A stretch of 64,000 nt of DNA from an alpha proteobacterium BAL199 (lineage in GTDB: Bacteria; Pseudomonadota; Alphaproteobacteria; Thalassobaculales; Thalassobaculaceae), in the NCBI GenBank assembly GCA_000171835.1, contig ABHC01000006.1, positions 124,001 to 188,000 of the forward strand. Reading direction: 5' to 3'. This document shows positions 1 to 9,277 of this stretch, piece after piece. Both the position numbers and the translations under genes were made by a program. Within the stretch, counting starts at the first letter, position 1. Each line of letters opens with the position of its first letter. The notes below the pieces were generated by a model. The model was not told where the DNA came from, did not search any database, and saw only the letters and a list, made by a program, of their open reading frames with translations.

Positions 1-858
1 CTGGTCGACCTGGAGACTCAGTACCTGCAGAAGCTGGGTGCCGCCTGTGTATCCGCCTACAACGCCTACACCATGTGCGTGGAGTTGCCGAACACGGCGT
101 TTCTGGCGATGGACGCCCGGCACTGCGCCGGGACAGAGATGGCCGAGATCGTCGCCTACGGCGCCAGCGTCGGATCAGCGAAGGCTCGCAACAAGGTTGG
201 CGCCAAGGGATTCATCGGCAACGCCTCTGACGCGACCGCGCATTATTTCGCCCAGCAGCGCGGCTTCGGCACCATGCCGCATGCGTTGATCGGCTATGCC
301 GGATCGACGGTACGGGCGGCCGAGATGTTTCACGAAACCCACCCGTCGGAGAATTTGACGGTGCTGGTCGACTACTTTGGCCTGGAGATCGTCGACTCGC
401 TTGCCGTGTGTCGACGGTTTCCGGACCTTGCAGCGGCTGGCCGCCTGGCTATCCGCCTCGACACCCACGGCGGCCGCTACATCGAGGGACTCGATATGGC
501 CGAGGCTTACCGGGTGCTCGACCGCAACGCGCCCGAGGCGATCCGAGGCTACCGTTCGGAAGCCGAGCTGAAGTCGCTGATCGGCACGGGCGTTTCGGCC
601 GCCGCCATCTGGCATGCCCGTGAGCAGCTCAATCAGGCCGGCTTCCCGGCGGTCCGGATCGTGGCATCGTCTGGCTTCGGGCCGGAGAAGTGCCGCGTGA
701 TGGCGCTGGCCAAGGCGCCGGTGGATGTCATCGGCACCGGCTCGTATCTGCCGGAGAAGTGGAGTGAGACCTACGCGACCGCCGATATCATCGAGTACGA
801 AGGCGAGGCGCGCGTGAAGGTCGGCCGCGAATTCCTGCTACGGGGTGGGGAGCAGTAA
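1..858 (+). CDS. Nicotinate phosphoribosyltransferase-like protein, 5' partial
   Basis: The frame is open from base 1, so the N-terminus lies outside the window; 285 C-terminal residues are present. The stretch GFIGNASDATAHYF followed by GTMPHALIGY matches the nicotinate/nicotinamide phosphoribosyltransferase barrel, where a glycine-rich segment is followed by a (G)TM.H motif. Later VASSGFGPEKC and DVIGTGSYLPE fit the phosphate-binding end of the barrel. The family converts nicotinate and PRPP to nicotinate mononucleotide in cytoplasmic NAD salvage. The stop codon shares one base with the start of the next gene (TAATG), which implies translational coupling. The family call is firm; the exact substrate is inferred. 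Confidence 0.8.
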   Translation: MVDLETQYLQKLGAACVSAYNAYTMCVELPNTAFLAMDARHCAGTEMAEIVAYGASVGSAKARNKVGAKGFIGNASDATAHYFAQQRGFGTMPHALIGYAGSTVRAAEMFHETHPSENLTVLVDYFGLEIVDSLAVCRRFPDLAAAGRLAIRLDTHGGRYIEGLDMAEAYRVLDRNAPEAIRGYRSEAELKSLIGTGVSAAAIWHAREQLNQAGFPAVRIVASSGFGPEKCRVMALAKAPVDVIGTGSYLPEKWSETYATADIIEYEGEARVKVGREFLLRGGEQ

Positions 859-1586
859 TGCCAGACAAGGTGCTGATCGTCGTTCACCAGAAGCACTCGA
901 CACCGGGCCGGGTCGGGGAACTTCTGGAGGCACGTGGCTACACGCTGGACCGTCTCTGTCCGTGCCTGGATCATCCTTTGCCCCCGGATCCGTCCGAGTA
1001 CGCGGCCGTGGTCGTGTTCGGCGGACCGATGAGCGCCAATGACGACCATTGCCTCGCCGGAATCGGCCGGGAGATCGACTACACCAACCGGGTGCTGGAC
1101 AGCGGTGTGCCGTATCTCGGGATTTGCCTCGGCGCGCAGATCCTGGCGCGCGCGCTCGGCGGCTCGGTGACGCCGCATCCGCAGAACCATGTGGAAGTCG
1201 GCTATACCAGGGTTGAACCTGTGCCGGGCGCCGAAGAGTTGTTCGAGCACTCGCGGTTCTTCTACCAATGGCACCGCGAAGGCTTCGAGATGCCGCGTGG
1301 TGCGACCCCGCTGGCGACCGGCACCGGAGCATTCCCCAATCAGGCGTTCCGGGTTGGCGAGAAGGTCTACGGGCTGCAATTTCATCCCGAGATCACCCTG
1401 GCGATGATCCATCGCTGGAACCTGGGGGGCGGGCATCGTCTTCATCTGCCCGGGGCGCAACCGAAACGCGCTCACTTGAAGGGCTTCGAGTTGTTCAACG
1501 ACGGGATCGAGCGATGGACGAACGCGCTGTTCGATCGGATGGGGTTGATGGGGGTTCCGTTGAGCCGCGCCGAGGCCGCGGAGTAG
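858..1586 (+). CDS. Class I glutamine amidotransferase (GMP synthase-like)
   Basis: A 242-residue single-domain glutaminase. The nucleophile elbow GICLGAQ places Cys90, and GLQFHPEIT supplies the other triad members His176 and Glu178. FGGPMSAND near residues 54-62 is the usual oxyanion-side loop. Such stand-alone domains cleave glutamine or act on gamma-glutamyl compounds in the cytoplasm. Its start overlaps the stop of the upstream phosphoribosyltransferase gene by one base, so the two are probably co-translated. A role in NAD amidation or salvage is only a guess from that pairing. No synthetase partner domain is fused. Confidence 0.85.
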   Translation: MPDKVLIVVHQKHSTPGRVGELLEARGYTLDRLCPCLDHPLPPDPSEYAAVVVFGGPMSANDDHCLAGIGREIDYTNRVLDSGVPYLGICLGAQILARALGGSVTPHPQNHVEVGYTRVEPVPGAEELFEHSRFFYQWHREGFEMPRGATPLATGTGAFPNQAFRVGEKVYGLQFHPEITLAMIHRWNLGGGHRLHLPGAQPKRAHLKGFELFNDGIERWTNALFDRMGLMGVPLSRAEAAE

Positions 1587-1602
1587 GCGGGGTAAGTCGT
1601 CG

Positions 1603-3564
1603 TCAGGCACTCTTCGGCGACGGTAGCCGGACCCGTGCTGTCGTGCCTTCGCCAATCCGGCTTTCAATCTGAAACTTCGCCCCGATCGCTTCGGACAGCG
1701 ATCGCACGATTGCAAGGCCGAGGCCGACGCCATCACGCGGTCGGCTGGCAGTCTCCGACGCCTGCACGAAGGGTTTGGTCACTTCGTCGATCATGGCCGT
1801 TGGAATGCCGCAACCGTCGTCGCAAACCGACACCCACACGTTTCCGGTTGAATCCGGTTTGATGTCGACGACGATCGATCCGCCACGCTCGGTGAACTTC
1901 GATGCGTTGGTCAGCAGATTGACCAGGATCTGCTTCACCGCCCGCCCGTCGCTGTGGACGACCGGAGCGTCGGCCGCGCCTGTGACGGTCAATGACACAC
2001 CGCGAGCCTCGCATCGTGGAGCCACCAGCATGATAGCCTCGTCGACGATGTCGCGGATGACGAGAGGTTCTTTGACCATCTCGATCCGGCCGGACTCAAT
2101 CCGGGCAAGGTCGAGAAGATCGTCGATCAATTCAAGCAAATGAACAGCACTGGTTCGGATGTCTCGGGAGTACTCGGCGTAGCGCGGGTGCCCGACCGGT
2201 CCGAAGACTTCAGCCTGCATGATCTCACTGAATCCCATGATCGCGTTCAACGGAGTGCGCAGATCGTGGCTCATGTTCGCCAGGAACCGCGACTTCGCCC
2301 GGTTTGCAGCCTGCGCCTCGACCATCGCGTCGTGCAGTCGCTGGACGTACTCATGCTCCCGGGTCACATCCGTGCCGGTGCCTCGGTATCCCTGAAAGGT
2401 GCCGTCATCACCAAGGATTGGCCGACCGCGCAGGGAGACCTGTCGATCGCCGGACGGCGTGCCGATTCGAATGCGTCGACCGTGGATTGGCCGGCGTTCG
2501 CGCAGATCTTCCTCGAGCGCCTGGAGGCCGGGATCGTCCCAATCGTAGAACGGCAGCTCTCGCCGGGTCCGACCGACTATCCGGTCCGTTGGTATGCCCG
2601 AGATCTCGACGAACCGATCGGACACGAACGTGATCTGTCCGGCGGCATTGGTCTCCCAGACCCAGTCGGAGGCGATGTCGATGATGTCCCGGAACCGCCG
2701 TTCGCTCTGCGCCAGCGCGGCGGTGCTTTCGACCGACAAGGTCGCGTCGGTGAAAATGCCCGACCACAGCGTGGTCCCATCGGTCAGCCGGCGCGCTGCT
2801 GCGCGCACGCGCAGCCAACGCGTGGACCCGGCGGGCCGAGCAAGCGGAAGTCTTATGTTCAACTCGTCGAGCTGTTCGGCTGAGGTGTTCAGGCCCTCGG
2901 TGAAACGGTGTGTGTCCGGTTGGGCGAGCAGATCAGCCAGCGCGCAGCCCCAGTCCGCGATGAATGCCTCGGATGGAGTCCCGGTCAATTCGAGGATCCG
3001 GTCGCTCATGTAGGTGCAAGCAATGTCTCCCGCTCCTCGGCGCAGTTCGAAGATTGCGCCGGGGAGCGTCTTGGCCAGGGCGCTGAGCGTGGCTTCGACG
3101 CTCCTCTCTCGGCTGATGTCCTCGTAGATGGTGACCGCGCCGCCGTCGGGGGTCTGGATGTCGTGGAAGCGGATCACCCGGTTCTCAACCGACAGGAACT
3201 CCCCAGTCGGATTGCCCCGCTTGCGTCTGTGGAGGCGCTCATCGGCGGCGGCTTCGATTACCGGATCGTCTCGAAAGAATCGACGCGTTCGTTCGGTGAT
3301 CGTTGCAAAATCGGGTCGGTCGTCGAACGGTCCGGTGTGGGCGAACAGTTCACGGAAGCGGGCGTTCGTGTGGACCAACCGATCCTCGGTATCCCATACG
3401 GCCACTGCGATTTGGGTATGGTCGAGTGCGAACAAGAGCCGAGGCCAAACCTCTCCAGCCTCGGCACCGTCGGTACCGAGCAACACACGGGCATCGGGCG
3501 ACGGCCGGGTCGTCACGTCAGGCAGACTCGTTACTATCGTCAAAGGCGCAGCATGCCACGCCAC
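1603..3564 (-). CDS. PAS-domain sensor histidine kinase
   Basis: 653 residues with a GTG start. Three PAS-like segments are visible: about 40-150 (LLFALDHTQIAVAVWDTEDR), about 155-275, and about 285-405 (FRDIIDIASDWVWETNAAG). The HisKA H-box SHDLRTPLNAIMGFSE puts the phospho-acceptor at His433. The ATPase domain has an N box (NLLTNASKF, about 549), G1 (DDGCGIP, about 582) and G2 (GVGLGLAIV, about 612). No transmembrane segment or receiver domain is seen, so this is a soluble sensor needing a separate response regulator. None is adjacent. The signal sensed is unknown. Confidence 0.9.
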   Translation of the reverse strand: MAWHAAPLTIVTSLPDVTTRPSPDARVLLGTDGAEAGEVWPRLLFALDHTQIAVAVWDTEDRLVHTNARFRELFAHTGPFDDRPDFATITERTRRFFRDDPVIEAAADERLHRRKRGNPTGEFLSVENRVIRFHDIQTPDGGAVTIYEDISRERSVEATLSALAKTLPGAIFELRRGAGDIACTYMSDRILELTGTPSEAFIADWGCALADLLAQPDTHRFTEGLNTSAEQLDELNIRLPLARPAGSTRWLRVRAAARRLTDGTTLWSGIFTDATLSVESTAALAQSERRFRDIIDIASDWVWETNAAGQITFVSDRFVEISGIPTDRIVGRTRRELPFYDWDDPGLQALEEDLRERRPIHGRRIRIGTPSGDRQVSLRGRPILGDDGTFQGYRGTGTDVTREHEYVQRLHDAMVEAQAANRAKSRFLANMSHDLRTPLNAIMGFSEIMQAEVFGPVGHPRYAEYSRDIRTSAVHLLELIDDLLDLARIESGRIEMVKEPLVIRDIVDEAIMLVAPRCEARGVSLTVTGAADAPVVHSDGRAVKQILVNLLTNASKFTERGGSIVVDIKPDSTGNVWVSVCDDGCGIPTAMIDEVTKPFVQASETASRPRDGVGLGLAIVRSLSEAIGAKFQIESRIGEGTTARVRLPSPKSA

Positions 3565-3603
3565 CCGTTAACGGTCCGTCAAGCGGCTTTGTCCCCGCCG
3601 AGG

Positions 3604-4785
3604 TCACGTCCCCGCGAGATATTCGACCGCTGCGTCGACGCCGCCCACTCCATGGGGGATGCCCTGGCGCTTCAGTTGCAACTCGACCGAGGCAAGGCAC
3701 CCGAGGATCATCGGCTCGTTGAGATCGCCGAGGTGCCCGATCCGGAAGACTTTGCCGTTCAGCTTCGAAAGCCCGCCGCCCAACGCCACGTTGGTTTCGG
3801 ACAGCAGCTTGCCGCGGAACACGTTGGCGTCGAAGCCATCGGGCATCGAAACGGCGGTCACCGAATTCGATAGGGCGTGGTCGTCTCGCCCGAACAGGGT
3901 CGGGCCGTTGCCGCGACCCCAGGCTCGCACCGCCCGGCGCGTCGCTTCGGCCAGGCGGGCGTGGCGTGCGAACACCGCATCCATCCCCTCCTCCAGGAGG
4001 ATCCGAAGTCCTTCGCGCATGGCGAAGAACAGATGACTGGGTGCCGTACCGGCGAACCGCAGCGTGCCGTTCTCTCCGGTCTTGAGTTCGTTCCAGTCGT
4101 AGTATTTACGCGGCAGCGTGGCGGTCTTGGTCATCGCCAGCGCCTTCTCGCTGACCGCCGAGATTCCGAGCCCGACCGGCAGCATCAGGCCTTTCTGCGA
4201 CCCGGCGACGGCGACGTCGACACCCCATTCATCCATGCGGAAATCCATGGAGGCGAGCGACGAGATCGTGTCCGATATCAGCAGCGCTGGATGCCCGGTC
4301 GCCCGGATCGCCGCGCCGATGCCGGCGATGTCGTGGGTCATGCCGGTCGATGTCTCGTTGTGGACGATGGCCACGACTTTGATGGTCCCGGCGGTGTCGG
4401 CGCGCAGCCGGTCCTCGACCCGATTGGGATCGACGGCGCGGTCCCACGGGTTCTCCAGGGTTTCGACCTTCAGCCCGAAGGCGCGGCACATCTCGGCCCA
4501 GGATTCCGAGAAACGGCCGGTTTCGCACATCAGCACGGTGTCGCCGGGCGAGCAGATGTTGGTCATCGCCGCTTCCCAGGAGCCGTGCCCGGACGAGGCG
4601 TAGATCATAACCTCGCCGGTGGTCTTCATGACCTTCTTCAGGTTGTCCCGGCACTCGATCTGGATGTCGAAGAACTCGGGCGTCATGAAATCCAGGGCGG
4701 GCCGATGCATGGCCTGGAGAATACGGTCCGGGATGTTGGTCGGCCCGGGGATGTTCAGGAACTGGCGGCCGGCAAGACGGGGCAT
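3604..4785 (-). CDS. Class V aminotransferase (serine-glyoxylate / alanine-glyoxylate type)
   Basis: 393 residues, PLP fold type I. The N-terminus FLNIPGPTNIPDRIL is typical of serine-glyoxylate and alanine-glyoxylate aminotransferases. SSGHGSWEAA (65-74) is the cofactor phosphate loop and VAGSQKGLMLP places the Schiff-base lysine at Lys198. The enzyme moves an amino group from serine or alanine to glyoxylate, as in serine-cycle or photorespiratory metabolism. The ATG is preceded by GGAG at 8 bases, inside the end of the upstream DUF1330 gene, whose stop is only 4 bases away. Which amino donor is preferred cannot be read from sequence. Confidence 0.88.
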   Translation of the reverse strand: MPRLAGRQFLNIPGPTNIPDRILQAMHRPALDFMTPEFFDIQIECRDNLKKVMKTTGEVMIYASSGHGSWEAAMTNICSPGDTVLMCETGRFSESWAEMCRAFGLKVETLENPWDRAVDPNRVEDRLRADTAGTIKVVAIVHNETSTGMTHDIAGIGAAIRATGHPALLISDTISSLASMDFRMDEWGVDVAVAGSQKGLMLPVGLGISAVSEKALAMTKTATLPRKYYDWNELKTGENGTLRFAGTAPSHLFFAMREGLRILLEEGMDAVFARHARLAEATRRAVRAWGRGNGPTLFGRDDHALSNSVTAVSMPDGFDANVFRGKLLSETNVALGGGLSKLNGKVFRIGHLGDLNEPMILGCLASVELQLKRQGIPHGVGGVDAAVEYLAGT

Positions 4786-4789
4786 GGGC

Positions 4790-5083
4790 TTACTCCATTC
4801 CCTCGACCAGCATCGACCGGCTCACTGCCGCGCGATGACGGATGGCGAGCGGTCCCGCATATTCCGGCGAGTGATACCAGGCTTTGGCCTGCTCCAGGCT
4901 GGCGAACCGCAGGATGACGACCCGGCCGAGCGGAGGCTCGCCTTCCAGGACTTCCACCTGTCCGCCGCGGGCGAGATACTCGCCGCCATACTGAGAGATG
5001 GTTGCCGGAACCTGTGCCCGATATTCCTCGTAGGCGGCCGCGTCCTTCACGTCGACCTGGGCAACGATATAGGCATAGGGCAT
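4790..5083 (-). CDS. DUF1330 family protein
   Basis: A 97-residue protein opening MPYAYIVAQVDVKDAAAYEEY and carrying FASLEQAKAWYHSPEY. This is the DUF1330 (dimeric alpha-beta barrel, ABM-like) pattern: a short ferredoxin-like fold that usually dimerises. The ATG has a strong ribosome site (GGAGG, 5-base spacing). It lies directly upstream of the class V aminotransferase in an apparent operon, 4 bases apart. No reaction is established for the family; an accessory role beside the aminotransferase is inferred from position only. Confidence 0.85.
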   Translation of the reverse strand: MPYAYIVAQVDVKDAAAYEEYRAQVPATISQYGGEYLARGGQVEVLEGEPPLGRVVILRFASLEQAKAWYHSPEYAGPLAIRHRAAVSRSMLVEGME

Positions 5084-5173
5084 AGCATCCTCCGTGGTGG
5101 GCGCATCGTCGGCCGAAGCGGGACCCCGGCGTGAGCCGGCATCCTGGCTGATATCGTAGTGGGCGTGGGATGA

Positions 5174-5211
5174 AAAACTCTCATCCGCGCATGAGCAAAA
5201 CTCTCACCCGC
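5174..5211. repeat. Imperfect direct repeat, possible operator pair
   Basis: AAAACTCTCATCCGC at 5174-5188 and AAAACTCTCACCCGC at 5197-5211 differ at one base and are spaced 23 bases start to start. They lie between the end of the ketopantoate reductase-like gene and the start of the DUF1330 gene, upstream of the latter on the minus strand. Two sites about two helical turns apart is the layout expected for cooperative regulator binding. Function is inference. Confidence 0.4.
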
Positions 5212-6198
5212 TCACACGTTTCGCTGAAGCTGCCGGTCGAGGCTCTGGCGAACCGCGATAGCGGCCAGTGCATCGAGAGTGGGTGTATCGATACCAGCGG
5301 CGCGGGCGAACGCGATTGGCGCGAGCAGCATGGTGTCGAGTTCGAGCGGCCGGCCGCGGTCATAGTCCTGGCGGATCGACGGCATGTGATCGGGAGCCTT
5401 CGGCCGAAAGGCTTCCGGCTCGAACTGGCTGACGTCGATGCCGTGGGCGGATGCTACCGCCATGCCTTCTCGCGCCGCTCGCACGAACATCGCACCGATC
5501 CGCTCGTCGTCGCGCACCACGGTCGCGCGCTGCCCGGTGATCAGACAGATGATCGACACCGTCATGTTCACCAGCAGCTTGTCCCAGATCGCCTGCCGGA
5601 TGTCCGCAACCGGCGGTGAGTCGATGCCGGCGCTGTTCAACATCTTGCGCAGGGCGTCGACCGATGCATCCCCTCGGTCATCGGGTCGTCCGATCAGCAG
5701 GGTGTTCCGCGAGTCGTTCTCGTGCAGGACGACGCCGGGTTCCATCATCGTATTGGAAGAGTGGATCACCGCCCCGATGGTCCGTTCGGACGCGACGGCC
5801 GCGGCAAGCACCCCAGCAGGATCGAGGCGCGGCAGATCGGGCGGTTGTGGACGAGGCGGGGCGATGCCGTCGGCGTACCACCAGGGGATGCCGTTCTGCG
5901 CGAAAACCACGACCGTGTCGGGGCCGAGCAACGGCCCTACGCTGGCGGCCAAGTCAGGCAAGGCAGTGGTTTTGACCGTCGAGATCACCACGTCCTGCGG
6001 ACCAAGGGCCGCGGGATCGTCGGACAGGTTTAAACGCGCGCTGAAGGTCGTACCGCGGCTCCTCAGCACCAGACCTTCCGACCTGACACGAGCCAGTGTT
6101 TCGCCGCGCGCTACCGCCGAGACCTGATGGCCATCGGCGGCCAGCCGGGCGGCGATATGGCCGCCGATGGCACCCAGTCCAAACACGCAGACACGCAT
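5212..6198 (-). CDS. Ketopantoate reductase family protein (PanE/ApbA-like)
   Basis: 328 residues starting MRVCVFGLGAIGGHIAARL, whose GxGxxG fingerprint binds NADPH at the N-terminus. The central VVFAQNGIPWW and the C-terminal IWDKLLVNMTVSIICLITG carry the family's catalytic Lys/Asn region. The ATG at 6198 was chosen because GAGGGAAG precedes it and the Rossmann fold begins at once; the open frame further upstream only shadows glnE. The family reduces 2-dehydropantoate to pantoate for coenzyme A synthesis. Distant paralogues act on other 2-keto acids, so panE is not asserted. It follows glnE by 29 bases on the same strand. Confidence 0.85.
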   Translation of the reverse strand: MRVCVFGLGAIGGHIAARLAADGHQVSAVARGETLARVRSEGLVLRSRGTTFSARLNLSDDPAALGPQDVVISTVKTTALPDLAASVGPLLGPDTVVVFAQNGIPWWYADGIAPPRPQPPDLPRLDPAGVLAAAVASERTIGAVIHSSNTMMEPGVVLHENDSRNTLLIGRPDDRGDASVDALRKMLNSAGIDSPPVADIRQAIWDKLLVNMTVSIICLITGQRATVVRDDERIGAMFVRAAREGMAVASAHGIDVSQFEPEAFRPKAPDHMPSIRQDYDRGRPLELDTMLLAPIAFARAAGIDTPTLDALAAIAVRQSLDRQLQRNV

Positions 6199-6227
6199 GC
6201 CGCTTCCCTCGTTGACGCGATCCCGGA

Positions 6228-9197
6228 TCACTCCGGCTCGACCGGTTCGCCGATGTGCCGGGCGAAGGCGGCCCGGATGGTTTCGCCGGCCCGCTCGATG
6301 TTGCGTTCCAGTGCCGGGAAATCGACGGCGCGACCGGTCCGCGCCAGCCGCCGTTTCAGCGCTTCCGGCGCCGACTCCGGGTCGAAATTGCGACCGACGG
6401 TCAGCCGGAGCAGCCCCTGCAGGTTGCGCCAGATCCGGGTGGCGTTCGCCAGGAACTCGGCCTCCTCGGTGGCCAGCAGTCCGGCCGCGCCGAGCTTGCG
6501 GAACGCCTCGGCGGTGTTGCCGTCCAGGATCTCTGGATGCCGGTGCGCCTCGCGAAGCTGCAGATATTGAGCGATGAACTCCAGGTCCAGCAGGCCGCCG
6601 CGCCAGTGCTTGACCTCCCAAGGGTTGGCTGAGCGGTGTTCCTTGGCGGTACGAGCCCGCATCGAAGCAATGTCGGCAAGCAAGGTGTCGGGATCGCGCT
6701 TCTCGGTCAGGACCGATCGGACATGCTGTTCGATCCGGCTTCGCAGGGCCGCCGGGCCGGCGACGGTGCGGGCGCGGGTCAGCGCCATGCGCTCCCACGT
6801 CCAGGCGTCCTCGGCGTGATACTTCTCGAAGGCCTCCAGACTGGTCGCGACCGGTCCCTTATTGCCGGTCGGGCGCAACCGCATGTCGATTTCGTAGAGA
6901 GCGCCCTCGGCTGTCTTGGCGGACAGCGCCGAGATCAGGCGCTGGCCAAGTCGGATCGTGTAGGCCGATGTCATCAGAGGTTTCGCACCGTCGGACTCGC
7001 TGTCCAGCGGCGTGTCGTAGATGAACACAAGGTCCAGGTCGGAGCCGTGGGTCAGTTCCCGCCCGCCGTATTTGCCGAGTGCCAGGACCGCGATCGCGGG
7101 CGTGTCTGCATCCGGCAGGCGACCATGACGCTCGGCAAACTCGGTCTCGACCAGCGGCAGCAACGAGCGAATGGTGGCGTCGGCAATATCGGAGAACGTC
7201 TCGCCGGCGTGGTCGGCGTCGAGATGCGCCTGGATGATCTGCACGCCGACCTGAAACCGCCGGTCAGCGGTCCAGCGACGGGCGGTATCCAGACCCACCT
7301 CATAGTCGTCGACCGCTGCCAGATGGCGCTCAAGCTCGGCGGCCAGGCCATCGGCATCGGGGAGCGGCAGCATTGCGTCGTGAGTCAGCACACCTTCGAA
7401 CAGCGCCGGCTCGCGGCCGAGTTGCGAGGCCAACGACGGCGCCATGCCCAGGATTTCAGCCATCACGTCGATCAGCGACGGATTGGCGTGGAACAGACTG
7501 AACAACTGCACGCCGGCCGGCAGAGCCTCCAAAAACCGGTCGAAGCGGCGGAGCGCCTGATCCGGCTGTGGCATCCGACCCAGGGCTTCCAGCAGGGCCG
7601 GCGTCAACTCGGTCAGCAGTTGACGCGCTCGCTCGCTGCGCGTGGCTCTCGTATGGCCGCGGTGCCAGTCCCGGATCGTCTCGGCGACCGCGCCGGGATC
7701 CTCGAATCCGAGGCTGGCGAGAGTGGCGACGGTCTCAGGGTCGTTGTCAGTGCCGGTGAACACCAGACTACCGGCTTCGCTGGACGGCATGGACAAGGCA
7801 GGAGCCTCCTCAAACAGGCGCGCGTAGTGATAGGCGACGGTGTGCAGATGGTGGGCCAGATCGCCACGGAAACCCTTTGGGTCCTCGTAGCCCAGGAAGG
7901 CCGCAAACCGGTCGAGTTCGGCGGGATCGTCCGGCAGGATCTGCGTCTGCTTGTCGTCGACCATCTGGATCCGGTGTTCGACCTTGCGCAGGAAGCGGTA
8001 TGCAAGCTTCAGGGCGTTGGCAACCTCGCTGCGGACCCGGCCGGCCTGGACCAGCGCCGCCAGAGCCTCTTCGGTGCCGCGGGCGCGCAAGCGTGCGTCG
8101 CGCCCGCCCCAGATCAGCTGTTGGGTCTGAGCGAAGAATTCGATCTCGCGGATGCCCCCTCGACCCAGTTTGACGTTCTGGCCCTCGGCCTTGATCACCG
8201 CGCCCTTCTTGTGCACAGCGATCTGCCGCTTGATCGAATGCACGTCCTGGATGGCGGCAAAATCGAGATGCCGCCGCCAGACAAACGGCCGCAGGGAACG
8301 CAGGAAGCTGTCGGCGGACTCCGGGTCGCTGGCGACCGGTCGCGCCTTGATCATGGCGGCGCGTTCCCAGTTCTGACCCATGCTTTCGTAGTAGGTCTCG
8401 GCTGCGGTCATCGACACCGCCGGAGGGGTCGAATTGGGGTCGGGGCGCAGGCGCAGGTCGGTACGAAATACGTAGCCGTCGGCGGTCCGCTCCTCCATCA
8501 GTTTGACCATGGTCCGGGTGGCATTGACGAATGCCTGCCGCAACTCCCAATGCTCGGCATAGGCCGGCAAGGCATCGTCGAACAGCACAATCAGATCGAT
8601 GTCGCTCGAGTAGTTGAGTTCGCGGGCGCCAAACTTGCCCATCGCGAGACACACCAGACCGGATCCGATGATCGGATCGTCGGCATTCGAGTCCAGCGGC
8701 AGCTTGCCGCGTCGAATCTGCTCCAGAAGGGCATGACGCCAGGACACGGTGAGCGCGCGCTCAGCCGACTCCGAGATCGCTCCGGTCACTTCGGTCAGGT
8801 CCCACAAACCTGCGATATCGGCGACAGCAACGGCGATAGCAGCGCGTCGCTTGGCGATACGAAGCCCTTTCATCACGGCATCGATGCTGCCTGACGGATC
8901 AACAGCCTCGAAGTCGGACCATACTCGACGGATGCCGGCATCGATTCCGTCGCGCAGCATGTCGACGACAAAGGCCTGTTCGCGAAGCGTTTCGCGGGTG
9001 AGGTAGGGGCTGTGTGCGACGATGCCTTCAATCAGGGCCCGGCAACCGGGATCGGCGAGGGTGGCGATGGCTGCGTCCTGATTCTCGGAACCGCCATGCT
9101 CGGCCGCGCGTTCCTGCCAGCGCTCGATGCCGACGCGCACGGCGTTGGGATCAATCGGAATCGGCGGGGTTCGCGGCTGTAGTTGGAAGGTCAACAC
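6228..9197 (-). CDS. glnE: Bifunctional glutamine synthetase adenylyltransferase / deadenylase
   Basis: 989 residues, the usual length for alphaproteobacterial GlnE. Two nucleotidyltransferase domains are visible. The N-terminal deadenylase half has GKFGARELNYSSDIDL at about 187-202, and the C-terminal adenylylase half has LGKYGGRELTHGSDLDL at about 700, each with the G..G.REL..(S/G)D(I/L)DL signature and metal-binding aspartates. The enzyme adenylylates and deadenylylates glutamine synthetase according to PII state, tuning nitrogen assimilation. The first usable start is GTG with a weak ribosome site. It is transcribed away from the AsmA-like gene across an 80-base gap that must hold both promoters. 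Confidence 0.96.
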   Translation of the reverse strand: MLTFQLQPRTPPIPIDPNAVRVGIERWQERAAEHGGSENQDAAIATLADPGCRALIEGIVAHSPYLTRETLREQAFVVDMLRDGIDAGIRRVWSDFEAVDPSGSIDAVMKGLRIAKRRAAIAVAVADIAGLWDLTEVTGAISESAERALTVSWRHALLEQIRRGKLPLDSNADDPIIGSGLVCLAMGKFGARELNYSSDIDLIVLFDDALPAYAEHWELRQAFVNATRTMVKLMEERTADGYVFRTDLRLRPDPNSTPPAVSMTAAETYYESMGQNWERAAMIKARPVASDPESADSFLRSLRPFVWRRHLDFAAIQDVHSIKRQIAVHKKGAVIKAEGQNVKLGRGGIREIEFFAQTQQLIWGGRDARLRARGTEEALAALVQAGRVRSEVANALKLAYRFLRKVEHRIQMVDDKQTQILPDDPAELDRFAAFLGYEDPKGFRGDLAHHLHTVAYHYARLFEEAPALSMPSSEAGSLVFTGTDNDPETVATLASLGFEDPGAVAETIRDWHRGHTRATRSERARQLLTELTPALLEALGRMPQPDQALRRFDRFLEALPAGVQLFSLFHANPSLIDVMAEILGMAPSLASQLGREPALFEGVLTHDAMLPLPDADGLAAELERHLAAVDDYEVGLDTARRWTADRRFQVGVQIIQAHLDADHAGETFSDIADATIRSLLPLVETEFAERHGRLPDADTPAIAVLALGKYGGRELTHGSDLDLVFIYDTPLDSESDGAKPLMTSAYTIRLGQRLISALSAKTAEGALYEIDMRLRPTGNKGPVATSLEAFEKYHAEDAWTWERMALTRARTVAGPAALRSRIEQHVRSVLTEKRDPDTLLADIASMRARTAKEHRSANPWEVKHWRGGLLDLEFIAQYLQLREAHRHPEILDGNTAEAFRKLGAAGLLATEEAEFLANATRIWRNLQGLLRLTVGRNFDPESAPEALKRRLARTGRAVDFPALERNIERAGETIRAAFARHIGEPVEPE

Positions 9198-9277
9198 ACT
9201 CTCGGGACAACGGTTTCGGCAGTAAGGGCACAGTGCGGAGATCGGCGCGCCGCGGTCAAGACGGGGCGTCGTCGCCC

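Noticed and set aside
5212-6798. Longer N-terminus for the ketopantoate reductase-like protein
   Set aside because: The extra part is antisense-free but overlaps glnE in another frame; the Rossmann motif and ribosome site fix the start at 6198.
6636-8894. Long plus-strand open frame opposite glnE
   Set aside because: It is an antisense shadow of glnE in high-GC DNA; glnE has complete domain motifs and this frame has none.
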